Below, in pieces: positions 6,655 through 13,697 of a stretch of DNA of 14,163 nt. Source of the stretch: CAYXGZ01 sp964464755 (GTDB lineage Bacteria; Planctomycetota; MHYJ01; JACPRB01); assembly GCA_964464755.1 (NCBI GenBank), contig CAYXGZ010000073.1, positions 1 through 14,163 on the forward strand. The letters are read 5' to 3'. How positions within the stretch are numbered: the first letter of the stretch is position 1; each line of letters begins with the position of its first letter. The notes under the pieces were generated by a model. The model was not told the origin of the DNA, did no database searches, and saw nothing but the letters and a program-made list of their open reading frames with translations. The position numbers were made by a program, and so were the translations under genes.

Positions 6655-8262
6655 ATGGCTCCACGTCGCAGCGCAACCTCCGAAGAGCCGGACTTTCGCA
6701 CTTCACAGGAGAGGTCCCTCTGGCGGTTCTTCCGCAAAGCACTTGAGGACATGATACTCGAACGGCAAATCGAACTTGCAGGTGGATCAGCGCATCGACT
6801 GAGGGACCTTGGCCAAACCGACGTATCGGTCACATTTCAAGACATCCGCCTGGTCTTCGAATGCAAATCATGGAAAGGGGATCGGCCTCCCGCAAGCCTC
6901 CCTGATGACATTCTCAAATTCTCAAATTCAATCGCCAACGCGAATCGTCGATCCAACATCAAGACCCACGGCATTCTCTACACGGACAAACCAATTGGGC
7001 TCTCTGCGCGAGACGCATGCACGAACGGCGGGATTCGCTGGTGGACACATGAGCAACGTGACACTGTAGGGAAGCGCTTTCTCAGCATTGTCAACCGCAA
7101 TGACGCAAAGGACCGAGGCCTATCAACTAGCCGCTTGAACGAAGTCGGCTGGCTGGACTTCATCAAAGACGTCTTCTCATGGGACCACCGCTGGTCCAAT
7201 CAGCCGATTCGCTTCGAAGCACTCCGGCTGAGGCGATTTGGGAAAACACTAATCACCTTTGCCGTAGACGGCGAGACACTGCTGAAGATCGCGCATGTCC
7301 CGAGAGTTACCGATCTGCACGGAGACGGAGCGCCTCCGATCGAACGCTTTTACCAACGCTTCCTAGATGGCCGGCGCCTACTTGAAATCGCTGAAGGAAT
7401 CTATGACGAAGCGCTAGAGGTCAACTTCCCAAATAATATCATATGTTCAGCAGAAGACCCCCGTGTGTTTGACTCCAAGGGGAAAACGTACGTCGAGTTC
7501 CAGGACACCTTTGGAGCCCTTCGCGTAATCGACGGCCAACATAGGCTATTTGCCTCCGCTCTCTTGCCACTCGAAAGACGAAAGTCGTTCAAATATATCG
7601 TCACTACTCTAGCGAACGCGGCGCCTCAGGAAGAAGCTCGACTCTTTGCGGCCATCAACAGAAAACAGAAGGGAGTCGACCCGGATCTCGTCGACTACTT
7701 ACTATCGAATCTCTCAGGGACCGATGCCGCAACGATTGCGCCCAAGGTGATCCTCGAATTGGCGTCACCTCACAGATCCCTATTCACCGTTAGAGTAAAG
7801 AACGGATTCACTCGAGGCGGCACCTTACGGCTTCACCAACTGGTATCGAGCTTGCTTGAGCGCCGGTTTATCACAGACGATGGAGGGCTCCTCCAGCGTC
7901 GCGCCGGTGACTTCGAGCAACCCCTACGATTCCTCACTAGCTTCTTTCAGACCATCAAGCACTCCTGCCCAGCCGCCTGGGAACAATCCGACAGTGGATT
8001 CCTCCAGAGGAGCATTGGCGTTCTTGTGTTCCTAGAGGTTCTTTCTGCGCTGGCAGAGCGTCACGGACAACGGCCCAGGCACTCTACCGATCAACTCCTA
8101 CGATCGACCGAGAAATGCCTACCTAGGCTCGCTGGATTCAGATTCCCAGCCAAATGGAACAAGGAAACACGAAGAGAGCTGCGAGGCAAGAACGTCCGAG
8201 CCATCTTGAAGCGGCTTAGAATTGGAGCAGAGTATTTTTTAGAACGGCCAACTAGCAGTTAG
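6655..8262 (+). CDS. PD-(D/E)XK nuclease-like / DGQHR domain fusion protein
   Basis: This 535-residue protein has two recognisable parts. Residues about 15-140 look like a restriction-endonuclease fold: D56 (GQTDVSVTF) is followed 13 residues later by E69-C70-K71 (LVFECKSW), the D...ExK pattern of PD-(D/E)XK nucleases, and a conserved WW near 129. Residues about 200-380 form a DGQHR domain, with the signature VIDGQHRLFAS (291-301) and FAAINRKQKGVDPDLVDYLL (331-350), the paired motifs of DndB-like proteins. The C-terminal 150 residues are helical and unassigned. DndB regulates the Dnd phosphorothioation genes; no other dnd gene is present here. The start at 6655 is chosen from the promoter (6593-6621) and GGAG (6643-6646) at 8-base spacing. 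It converges on the ATPase gene. A nucleic-acid-targeting defence role is inference; the domain calls are by motif only. Confidence 0.85.
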   Translation: MAPRRSATSEEPDFRTSQERSLWRFFRKALEDMILERQIELAGGSAHRLRDLGQTDVSVTFQDIRLVFECKSWKGDRPPASLPDDILKFSNSIANANRRSNIKTHGILYTDKPIGLSARDACTNGGIRWWTHEQRDTVGKRFLSIVNRNDAKDRGLSTSRLNEVGWLDFIKDVFSWDHRWSNQPIRFEALRLRRFGKTLITFAVDGETLLKIAHVPRVTDLHGDGAPPIERFYQRFLDGRRLLEIAEGIYDEALEVNFPNNIICSAEDPRVFDSKGKTYVEFQDTFGALRVIDGQHRLFASALLPLERRKSFKYIVTTLANAAPQEEARLFAAINRKQKGVDPDLVDYLLSNLSGTDAATIAPKVILELASPHRSLFTVRVKNGFTRGGTLRLHQLVSSLLERRFITDDGGLLQRRAGDFEQPLRFLTSFFQTIKHSCPAAWEQSDSGFLQRSIGVLVFLEVLSALAERHGQRPRHSTDQLLRSTEKCLPRLAGFRFPAKWNKETRRELRGKNVRAILKRLRIGAEYFLERPTSS

Positions 8263-8279
8263 CGCATCAGGATCACACT

Positions 8280-10280
8280 CTACTTGGCAAACACCTTATC
8301 CTCGAGCCAATCTAGCGCTCGGCGGTGCAAGGCTACATCAGCCGGATCCACCCTCTTTGCATGAGCGTCCGGGCGCTCGTTGATTAACTTACCATTCTCC
8401 CTAAATTCACGCGCATCTACGAACACGTTCTGAAAGTCAACCCAGTTCTTCTCAATGACCTGACACAACTCCTGCCAGTACAACTTGTCAACTAGGCTGT
8501 CCGCAGGCAAGCCTTGAAGCTCCTGGCGCCGCTTCTCAGCTATGCACTTCAGGAATTCGTCCTTGACCGACAGTTCTTTCCTTCCTTGGATCTTCATGCG
8601 GATAACCGTAATGGCAAGCTCTCTCATTTTCATCTCAAGCCTATTCCTCCTCTTGTTAATGACGGCCAACTCTTCGAGCATCTCATCATTCCAATTGACA
8701 ACTGGCTTGCCAGACGACGCCCGCACTCCATCACCTCGCATCTCTAGATAGGACTTCAGCCCTTCCTTGAGAATACGACCTGAAATCTCGCCAGGGGACG
8801 ACTGGCGTATCAACCCGTACTTCACAAGCGTAGATACCACTCGCTTTGAAAGAGCACTAGAGTTGCCCTCCAAGATCATCGCGCTTCCTTGCTCAAGGTC
8901 AGGGTAGACCCTAAACAAATGAGTGAACGCGAGCTCCCCCAACGCAAAACCCTCGGTCGAAATGTACTCGTCCATGAGGGTGATAACGTCGCTCCTTTCG
9001 ACCTCAAGGGGCCTACCCCCAATTGGAATGCGCTTGTGAATGTACGAGCAGGCCTTTCTTGTAAAGAACGGGAAATCAGAGCATACATCTGCAACGTAGT
9101 CAGCTGCATCCTCCGAGAAACGAAGCCCAGCCCTTGGTGAAATCTTCCTGATCATGGCTGTCGTTGCTTTTCGATCAAATGCCCCTAGGTACTCCTCTGG
9201 CACGAAATGCAGTCCCGCGTTCTCTACATTGTCAATTGATTCAACAGTGAACCATTTGCTGGAAACTCCACTAACGAGTATGGACATCTTACTTCCGCCA
9301 CCTCTCGTCAACTCTTGATAGACAACCCGCATACTACGCCAGAGTGGATTGAATTCACGCCGCCAGTGCTTCCCCTCGGGGCTATCAGGAGTTATGTAGT
9401 CAAGCTCATCGAAAACGATCAAGACTGGCCTCTTGGCCGAGTTCAGAACCTCAATCAGCCCCTGCGCAGATATGGCAGCAGACTGCGAGGTAGTCGTTCC
9501 GCGAGGGATAGAGTAGAGCTCCTTGGAATTTGTAGCCTCCCCAGCCGCCTTGGCGACAGCCTTCAGCATCTGCCCAGAGTTCATTCCCCAGATGTCATCC
9601 CTGGCGCAATCCACAAATACGCAGGCACCCCCGTTATTCTCCTTAAATACTCTAGCCGCTCTACTAACAAACGAGGTCTTGCCGACCTTTCTTAGCCCAA
9701 AGCAGCTTCGAACCTGCCCCGCATGCAATTGCCTTGCTAGCTCTATAGCCTCGTCCCTGCGTCCAAAGAAATGTGCATCCTCGATGACAGGCCCGGACCG
9801 ATCGAACGGATCTTGGTTGAACAGCGAGTGACAGAGAACACGCTCTATGCCTTCTGGCGTCGCCGCTTGCCCTTGCTCCGACCTGACGGGAAGAACGGAG
9901 AGGCCCATTTCTCTTCCCCAACCCCTTAGCTTCTCATCTCCACCTTCTTCATTGTGTACCAGAATTACAATTGTGGGCTCAAGTCGAATTGATTCGGTTC
10001 TTAGTATTCTAAGCGCTAGTTCAACAATGCGCGGCTGTTGGTCAGGAAAATTGCTAATTAGAATCAAGACCTCGCGGTCCACTCCTAGCGACGCCTTCAT
10101 TCGCTTGCTTGGTGAGGCATATATTCGAATGTAGTATCCACGCTCGTATTCCTCCCAGGACTTCTGCGTGATCTCGAATGACCCAGTTAGTCCAGGAAGC
10201 AGATTATCGGCAATCTGCAACAACTCTCGCTTGATGCTATGAGGCGGCTGGTGACCGCGAATCTCATGAATGCCACTCAT
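8280..10280 (-). CDS. P-loop ATPase with HEPN-like C-terminus
   Basis: This 666-residue protein has three parts. Residues about 60-155 form an alternating beta/alpha domain (EVLILISNF, then TIVILVHNEE, then LSVLPV) that I cannot assign. Residues about 170-450 are an ATPase related to archaeal-type or STAND-like P-loop proteins: FFGRRDEAIEL (171-181), Walker A GLRKVGKTS (195-203), Walker B VLIVFDELD (286-294), and a sensor-like SILVSGVSS near 333. A winged-helix segment follows at about 465-515. The C-terminus (about 590-666) resembles Swt1-type HEPN domains: LYWQELCQVIEKNW, then INERPDAHA with R636 and H640, a possible RNase pair spaced R-x3-H rather than the usual R-x4-6-H. The start ATG has GGGAGGT (10286-10292) at 5-base spacing. 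No convincing promoter is seen. Its only partner is the convergent DGQHR gene. A defence role is plausible but inferred. Confidence 0.85.
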   Translation of the reverse strand: MSGIHEIRGHQPPHSIKRELLQIADNLLPGLTGSFEITQKSWEEYERGYYIRIYASPSKRMKASLGVDREVLILISNFPDQQPRIVELALRILRTESIRLEPTIVILVHNEEGGDEKLRGWGREMGLSVLPVRSEQGQAATPEGIERVLCHSLFNQDPFDRSGPVIEDAHFFGRRDEAIELARQLHAGQVRSCFGLRKVGKTSFVSRAARVFKENNGGACVFVDCARDDIWGMNSGQMLKAVAKAAGEATNSKELYSIPRGTTTSQSAAISAQGLIEVLNSAKRPVLIVFDELDYITPDSPEGKHWRREFNPLWRSMRVVYQELTRGGGSKMSILVSGVSSKWFTVESIDNVENAGLHFVPEEYLGAFDRKATTAMIRKISPRAGLRFSEDAADYVADVCSDFPFFTRKACSYIHKRIPIGGRPLEVERSDVITLMDEYISTEGFALGELAFTHLFRVYPDLEQGSAMILEGNSSALSKRVVSTLVKYGLIRQSSPGEISGRILKEGLKSYLEMRGDGVRASSGKPVVNWNDEMLEELAVINKRRNRLEMKMRELAITVIRMKIQGRKELSVKDEFLKCIAEKRRQELQGLPADSLVDKLYWQELCQVIEKNWVDFQNVFVDAREFRENGKLINERPDAHAKRVDPADVALHRRALDWLEDKVFAK

Positions 10281-10285
10281 GACCG

Positions 10286-10292
10286 ACCTCCC
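10286..10292 (-). promoter_or_regulatory. strong Shine-Dalgarno site for the ATPase gene
   Basis: GGGAGGT on the minus strand, 5 bases before the ATG at 10280, fixes the start of the 666-residue ATPase. It is stronger than most ribosome binding sites in this window. Confidence 0.8.
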
Positions 10293-10348
10293 TTGGTCGC
10301 ACGTCGTGCATGCCTATCGACGGTCAACTCCACGATGCATTGGAGGAA

Positions 10349-10369
10349 GGCGTATCTCTTGAATACGCC
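10349..10369. repeat. perfect inverted repeat upstream of the ATPase gene
   Basis: GGCGTAT (10349-10355) and ATACGCC (10363-10369) are perfect inverted copies around a 7-base loop, 69 bases ahead of the ATPase start. It could be a protein-binding operator or an RNA hairpin in the leader. No T run follows directly on the minus strand, so termination is unlikely there. Its position in the only non-coding stretch ahead of the gene favours a regulatory role. Confidence 0.5.
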
Positions 10370-10459
10370 GGACAGCCATTTTTGTCGGACGTCGTATGGC
10401 ACCACATTGCTTTCCTGCCACACCGTAAGCCTAGTGCCCAATCGGGACTTGTACCAGAC

Positions 10460-12112
10460 CTATGGAACCCGGTACAGCACGATCGAGTCGCCGGCCCGCC
10501 CGATCGGGGTCAACTTGCGGATCCCCGCGAGCCAGTCCTTCCAGTCCGGGTAGCCCCGTCCCTTCGGGAACTCGCCGAACATCCCGTGCAGCACGTTCAC
10601 GCTGATCGCCAGCACGTCGCCCGACCTCGGCACGACCGCCGGCCCGTCGTCGTAGAAGAACGTCCACACCTTACGCGCCCGGATCCCGTGCGCCGACGGC
10701 GTCGCCAGCCCGAAGTACGCCAGCTTCACCTCGGAGATCCCGCGGCGCTCCATCTCTTTCCGCAGCCGGAACAGGTCCTGCCCCCAGTCCACGTTCGAGT
10801 CGGCGAGGAGCTTCGATCCACCCTCCGACCCGCCCGCCGCGAAGTTGAAGTACGCGAGCTGCCTCGGATGCGCCGCCAGCCCCGACAGCGCCTGCGCCGC
10901 CAGCAGCCCGCCGATCGCCCAGGCCCTCCAGCGCTCCGCCGCGATCGACGCCAGCCAGCCCGCGCCGAGGAAGAGCGCCGGGTAGACCGGCGCCAGGTGC
11001 CGGTGCCCGATCTGCAGCGGCGAGAGCACCGCGACCGCGAAGTACAGCGCCGCCGGCACCGCGAGGAAGAGCCCCGCCGAGCCCAGGCGCCTCCGCCGCA
11101 GCCCCTCGACCAGCAGCCAGCCCGCCAGCGCCAGCACCGCGGGCGTCGACTTCACGAGGAAGGCCAGCGGGAAGTATGTCCAGCGCCCGCCCTGCACGAT
11201 CTCGCCGCAGAGGAACGCGGGCCGCGACGCGTAGTTCGCGACGAACGCGACGCCGTACAGGAACGACTCGGGCAGCAGCCGCAGCGGCCGCGCCCAGGCC
11301 ACGACCTTCGCGCCCTCGGGGATCTGCGCCCAGGGCAGCGGCCCCGCCGCGTACTTGAACCCGTAGCCCGCCCACACCAGGATCCACGCGAGCAACCCTG
11401 CGCCGAGGAACGCCGCCCCGGTCCGCCGCCACGTCGCGCGATCCGCCTTCCGCGCCAGCAGCAGCGCCGCCGCCACGCCGGGCAGGATGGGGATCAGCAT
11501 CAGCGTCGAGAACTTCATCGACAGGGCCACGCCCAGCCCCGCCCCCGCGGCCAGCGCGCGCGGCCAGGTCGGGCGCTCCGTCATCCGCCACGCCGTCCAC
11601 GACGCCAGCACGAAGCCCAGCGACGCCGCGAGGTCCGTCGTCACGAGGTGCCCGTGCGCGAGCATCGTCGGCGAGAGCGTGTAGAGGAAGAGCGGGACCA
11701 GCGCGGCCCGGGCGCCCCAGAGCTCGCGGGCCCAGAGGTACACGACCAGCCCGAGCAGCACGCCGAGCAGCGCGACCATGCAGCGCGCGGAGAGCAGCGC
11801 CTTGCGCGGCGCGATCCAGGGCTCGGCCCGGTGCGCGGGGTACTCGAAGTCCGTCCACCCCGCGAGCGCCGTCGGGATCGCGGCCCAGAGCTTGGCGAGC
11901 GGCGGGTGCTCCGGGTTGAGCCGGTACTCGCCGCGCGTCCAGCCCTCGTGGCCCGCGGCGAGGTGGATCTGCTCGTCCATGATCTGGCTGTCGCCGACGG
12001 CCGCGGAGGCGGCCAGGGCGGCGTACAGCGCGAGCAGCAGCGCCGCCGCGACGGCGGGCGGGACCCTTGCGAGTCCGGCCCGGGCGACGTCTGGGGCCTC
12101 ATGAGGAGTCAC
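10460..12112 (-). CDS. GT39-family membrane glycosyltransferase (PMT/ArnT-like)
   Basis: This 550-residue integral membrane protein resembles the GT-C glycosyltransferases of family 39, which move a sugar from a polyprenyl-phosphate donor to protein or lipid on the outer face of the membrane. After a first membrane helix (about 18-40) comes the characteristic loop with an acidic pair, D46-E47 (SQIMDEQIHLAAG), and RLNPEHPPLAKL (64-75). About ten more hydrophobic helices follow. The C-terminal loop holds LLADSNVDWGQDLFRLR, seen in many bacterial members, and the chain ends naturally at YRVP. The start is a GTG with no clear Shine-Dalgarno site; no better in-frame start exists nearby. A TATACT (12125-12130) is a possible -10 just upstream. 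The island begins directly after its stop codon. Donor and acceptor cannot be told from sequence. Confidence 0.9.
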   Translation of the reverse strand: MTPHEAPDVARAGLARVPPAVAAALLLALYAALAASAAVGDSQIMDEQIHLAAGHEGWTRGEYRLNPEHPPLAKLWAAIPTALAGWTDFEYPAHRAEPWIAPRKALLSARCMVALLGVLLGLVVYLWARELWGARAALVPLFLYTLSPTMLAHGHLVTTDLAASLGFVLASWTAWRMTERPTWPRALAAGAGLGVALSMKFSTLMLIPILPGVAAALLLARKADRATWRRTGAAFLGAGLLAWILVWAGYGFKYAAGPLPWAQIPEGAKVVAWARPLRLLPESFLYGVAFVANYASRPAFLCGEIVQGGRWTYFPLAFLVKSTPAVLALAGWLLVEGLRRRRLGSAGLFLAVPAALYFAVAVLSPLQIGHRHLAPVYPALFLGAGWLASIAAERWRAWAIGGLLAAQALSGLAAHPRQLAYFNFAAGGSEGGSKLLADSNVDWGQDLFRLRKEMERRGISEVKLAYFGLATPSAHGIRARKVWTFFYDDGPAVVPRSGDVLAISVNVLHGMFGEFPKGRGYPDWKDWLAGIRKLTPIGRAGDSIVLYRVP

Positions 12113-12124
12113 GTTCGGGTGCCG

Positions 12125-12130
12125 AGTATA
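12125..12130 (-). promoter_or_regulatory. possible -10 element for the glycosyltransferase gene
   Basis: TATACT on the minus strand matches 5 of 6 bases of the sigma-70 -10 box and lies 12 bases before the GTG start, so any leader would be only a few bases. No -35 sequence is visible at 16-18 bases upstream, so it may be weak, activator-dependent or not a promoter. Confidence 0.35.
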
Positions 12131-12142
12131 CCCCGTGGGGAA

Positions 12143-12165
12143 GCCCGGCGATCGGCAGGCCGGGC
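12143..12165 (-). terminator. possible terminator hairpin after the cysteine-rich protein gene
   Basis: GCCCGGC and GCCGGGC (12143-12149 and 12159-12165) form a perfect 7-bp stem with a 9-base loop, 7 bases past the stop codon at 12173. On the minus strand it is followed by TTCCCC, a weak pyrimidine tail. It may separate the topoisomerase unit from the glycosyltransferase gene. Confidence 0.35.
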
Positions 12166-12172
12166 CGGCGGC

Positions 12173-12562
12173 TCAGGGCAAGGCAAGGTAGCGCTCCGCC
12201 TCCTTGACCAGGAACTCGTCCGCGTCCTTCCCGGCGCGGACCAGCCGGAGGTAGTCCTCCCAGTTCGGCACCGGGGTCACCCGGTACCCCGGCGCGTTGT
12301 ATTCCGGCCGCGGAAAGGGAACCCGCGGGCGGAATTCCTCGGAGCAGCGCACCCAGATCGGCCCTCGCGGCCCGGGGGCGGGTGGCGTCGGATCCGTCTC
12401 GGCGTGGTAGTCCAGGCAGTAGGTCCGGAACGGCGTAGGGATGTAGACCTGTCGCCGCCGGCAGGAGAGCAGCTGCTTGTCCAGGAGCAGGGGCGATCGG
12501 GTCTCCCACGTCGAGCCGGCGGGCCCGAAGTGCAGGCACCACTTGCAGTCGAGCGGGGGCAT
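12173..12562 (-). CDS. small cysteine-rich protein of unknown function (129 aa)
   Basis: I do not recognise this gene. The 129-residue product has five cysteines: a C6-x2-C9 pair (DCKWCLHF) at the N-terminus, then C34, C49 (TYCLDYH) and C73, with histidines at 11 and 53. This spacing would suit a small zinc- or iron-binding fold. The middle is proline-rich. The C-terminal 30 residues (NWEDYLRLVRAGKDADEFLV) look helical. GC-ending codons are used throughout, supporting real coding over the overlapping frames. The start ATG follows AGGA at a rather long 9-base spacing. It lies 43 bases downstream of topoisomerase VI subunit A and 60 bases ahead of the glycosyltransferase, so co-transcription with the topoisomerase genes is possible. 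Confidence 0.6.
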   Translation of the reverse strand: MPPLDCKWCLHFGPAGSTWETRSPLLLDKQLLSCRRRQVYIPTPFRTYCLDYHAETDPTPPAPGPRGPIWVRCSEEFRPRVPFPRPEYNAPGYRVTPVPNWEDYLRLVRAGKDADEFLVKEAERYLALP

Positions 12563-12605
12563 GGACGGGGATCCTACCCGATCCGCACGGAGCCCGGGCA
12601 GGGCC

Positions 12606-13694
12606 CTAGTCCAGCCAGTCCTTCTCCTTCAGCTTCCGCGGCAGGTAGTCCGTGGTCAGGTAGCGGAAGTCCTTGTTCGCGAGCGCGTCCAGCTCGTACT
12701 TCAGCCCGCTCGAGAGGAGGTTCTTGATCTCCTTCTGCCAATCCTTCTTCTGGAACCAGGGGTAGGCGAGGAGCTCCTTCGCGCGGCTGACGTCGTTGTC
12801 CTTGAGCTTGATGCCGAGGTTGCGCGGCATCCGGTGCTTCTCGGGGTCGAAGCTCGAGAGGCCGATGAATTTCGCGTCGGGGATCGCCATCCGCTGGCTC
12901 TCGAAGGCCAGGTTGATCGAGCCCTGCTTGACGACCGAGTAGATGTAGTAGCCCCAGGGGTCGTTGTCGACGAGCACCAGCACGGGCTTCTTCCACTCGT
13001 CGTGGATGCGGCGGCAGAGGCGGCGCACGCCGCGCGGCGGCTGGCCGTTGCCCGTGAGCAGGATGCAGTTGTGCCGCTTCCAGAACTTGTCCTCGGAGAG
13101 GCGGTTGAACTGCGTCGACTTCTCGATGAGCAGCACGAAGTCCGCCGAGCACTTCTTGATGCGGATCCCGGGCTCCTCGACGATCGAGGGCACCGTGTGG
13201 CCGCTCTTGCCGGCCTTCGTGCAGTCGATCGAGTCCCCGTCGTCCACGAGCACGACGTTGCCGACGATGCTGCCGCGGCCCTCGGCCGAGACGTGCAGCT
13301 CCTCGCGCAGCGCCTCGAGCGTCACCTCGAGGTCCTCGATGACCGGGTCGCTCTCGGCCTGGTCGTCGAAGGTGTTCTCGTTCGAGTCGCGCAGCGTGTG
13401 CTTCGTCCGGTAGTAGATCTCGCGCAGCGACGTCGTGCAGTCGGCGCGCTGCAGCTCGGCCAGCGCGTCCGCGACGAGCATCGTCTGCATGAACTTCTTC
13501 GCCATGCCGAGGTTGAAGAAGGTCCGCGCGGTCGTCGCGTCCTTCATCTCGATGAAGCGCTTCTTCGCGTTGAACTCGACGTTCGACAGCGCCCGCACCG
13601 GGATGTCGATCGACGGGTCCTTCTTCTTCTTGGCGGCCTCGAGCACCACGTCCGCCAGGCCGACGAGCCGTTCCTCGACGCTGGATTTCGCCAT
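12606..13694 (-). CDS. top6A: DNA topoisomerase VI subunit A (Spo11 family)
   Basis: This 362-residue protein is the DNA-cleaving subunit of topoisomerase VI, a type IIB enzyme that passes one DNA duplex through a double-strand break. The CAP-like winged-helix domain carries the motif SLREIYYRTKHTL with the predicted catalytic tyrosine at Y95, by alignment with the second aromatic of the Spo11 motif. The Toprim domain has the metal-binding glutamate E191 (FVLLIEKSTQF) and D243-x-D245 (VLVDNDPWGYYIY). All key residues are present and the length is typical, so it should be active with subunit B. The start ATG is 3 bases past the subunit B stop and is preceded by AAGGAAGG inside the end of that gene, so the two are translated from one transcript. 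Topo VI is the rule in archaea and plants but scattered in bacteria. Confidence 0.96.
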   Translation of the reverse strand: MAKSSVEERLVGLADVVLEAAKKKKDPSIDIPVRALSNVEFNAKKRFIEMKDATTARTFFNLGMAKKFMQTMLVADALAELQRADCTTSLREIYYRTKHTLRDSNENTFDDQAESDPVIEDLEVTLEALREELHVSAEGRGSIVGNVVLVDDGDSIDCTKAGKSGHTVPSIVEEPGIRIKKCSADFVLLIEKSTQFNRLSEDKFWKRHNCILLTGNGQPPRGVRRLCRRIHDEWKKPVLVLVDNDPWGYYIYSVVKQGSINLAFESQRMAIPDAKFIGLSSFDPEKHRMPRNLGIKLKDNDVSRAKELLAYPWFQKKDWQKEIKNLLSSGLKYELDALANKDFRYLTTDYLPRKLKEKDWLD

Positions 13695-13697
13695 GGC

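Larger units (their letters stand above)
6391..10459. other. probable horizontally acquired two-gene island
   Basis: Base composition and third codon positions shift by eye from strongly GC-rich to much more A/T-containing from about 6385, and return at about 10460, the stop codon of the glycosyltransferase. All native genes on both sides are on the minus strand, and the insert separates two of them without damaging either. It contains two convergent genes, nuclease-DGQHR and ATPase-HEPN. No integrase, transposase, tRNA or terminal direct repeat is visible, so the mode of entry is unknown. Both boundaries are approximate. Confidence 0.7.

Noticed and set aside
6391..10459. Mobile element ends or attachment sites bordering the island
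   Set aside because: I compared both edges by eye and found no matching direct or inverted repeats, and no tRNA gene or integrase.
10450..10476. TGTACC...GGTACA inverted repeat at the end of the glycosyltransferase gene
   Set aside because: The stem is 6 bp with a 15-base loop, partly coding, and has no T run, so it is not a convincing terminator.
10310..12727. 805-codon open frame on the plus strand
   Set aside because: It is antisense to the glycosyltransferase and cysteine-rich protein genes; the product is low-complexity Arg/Pro/His-rich sequence with no recognisable domain.
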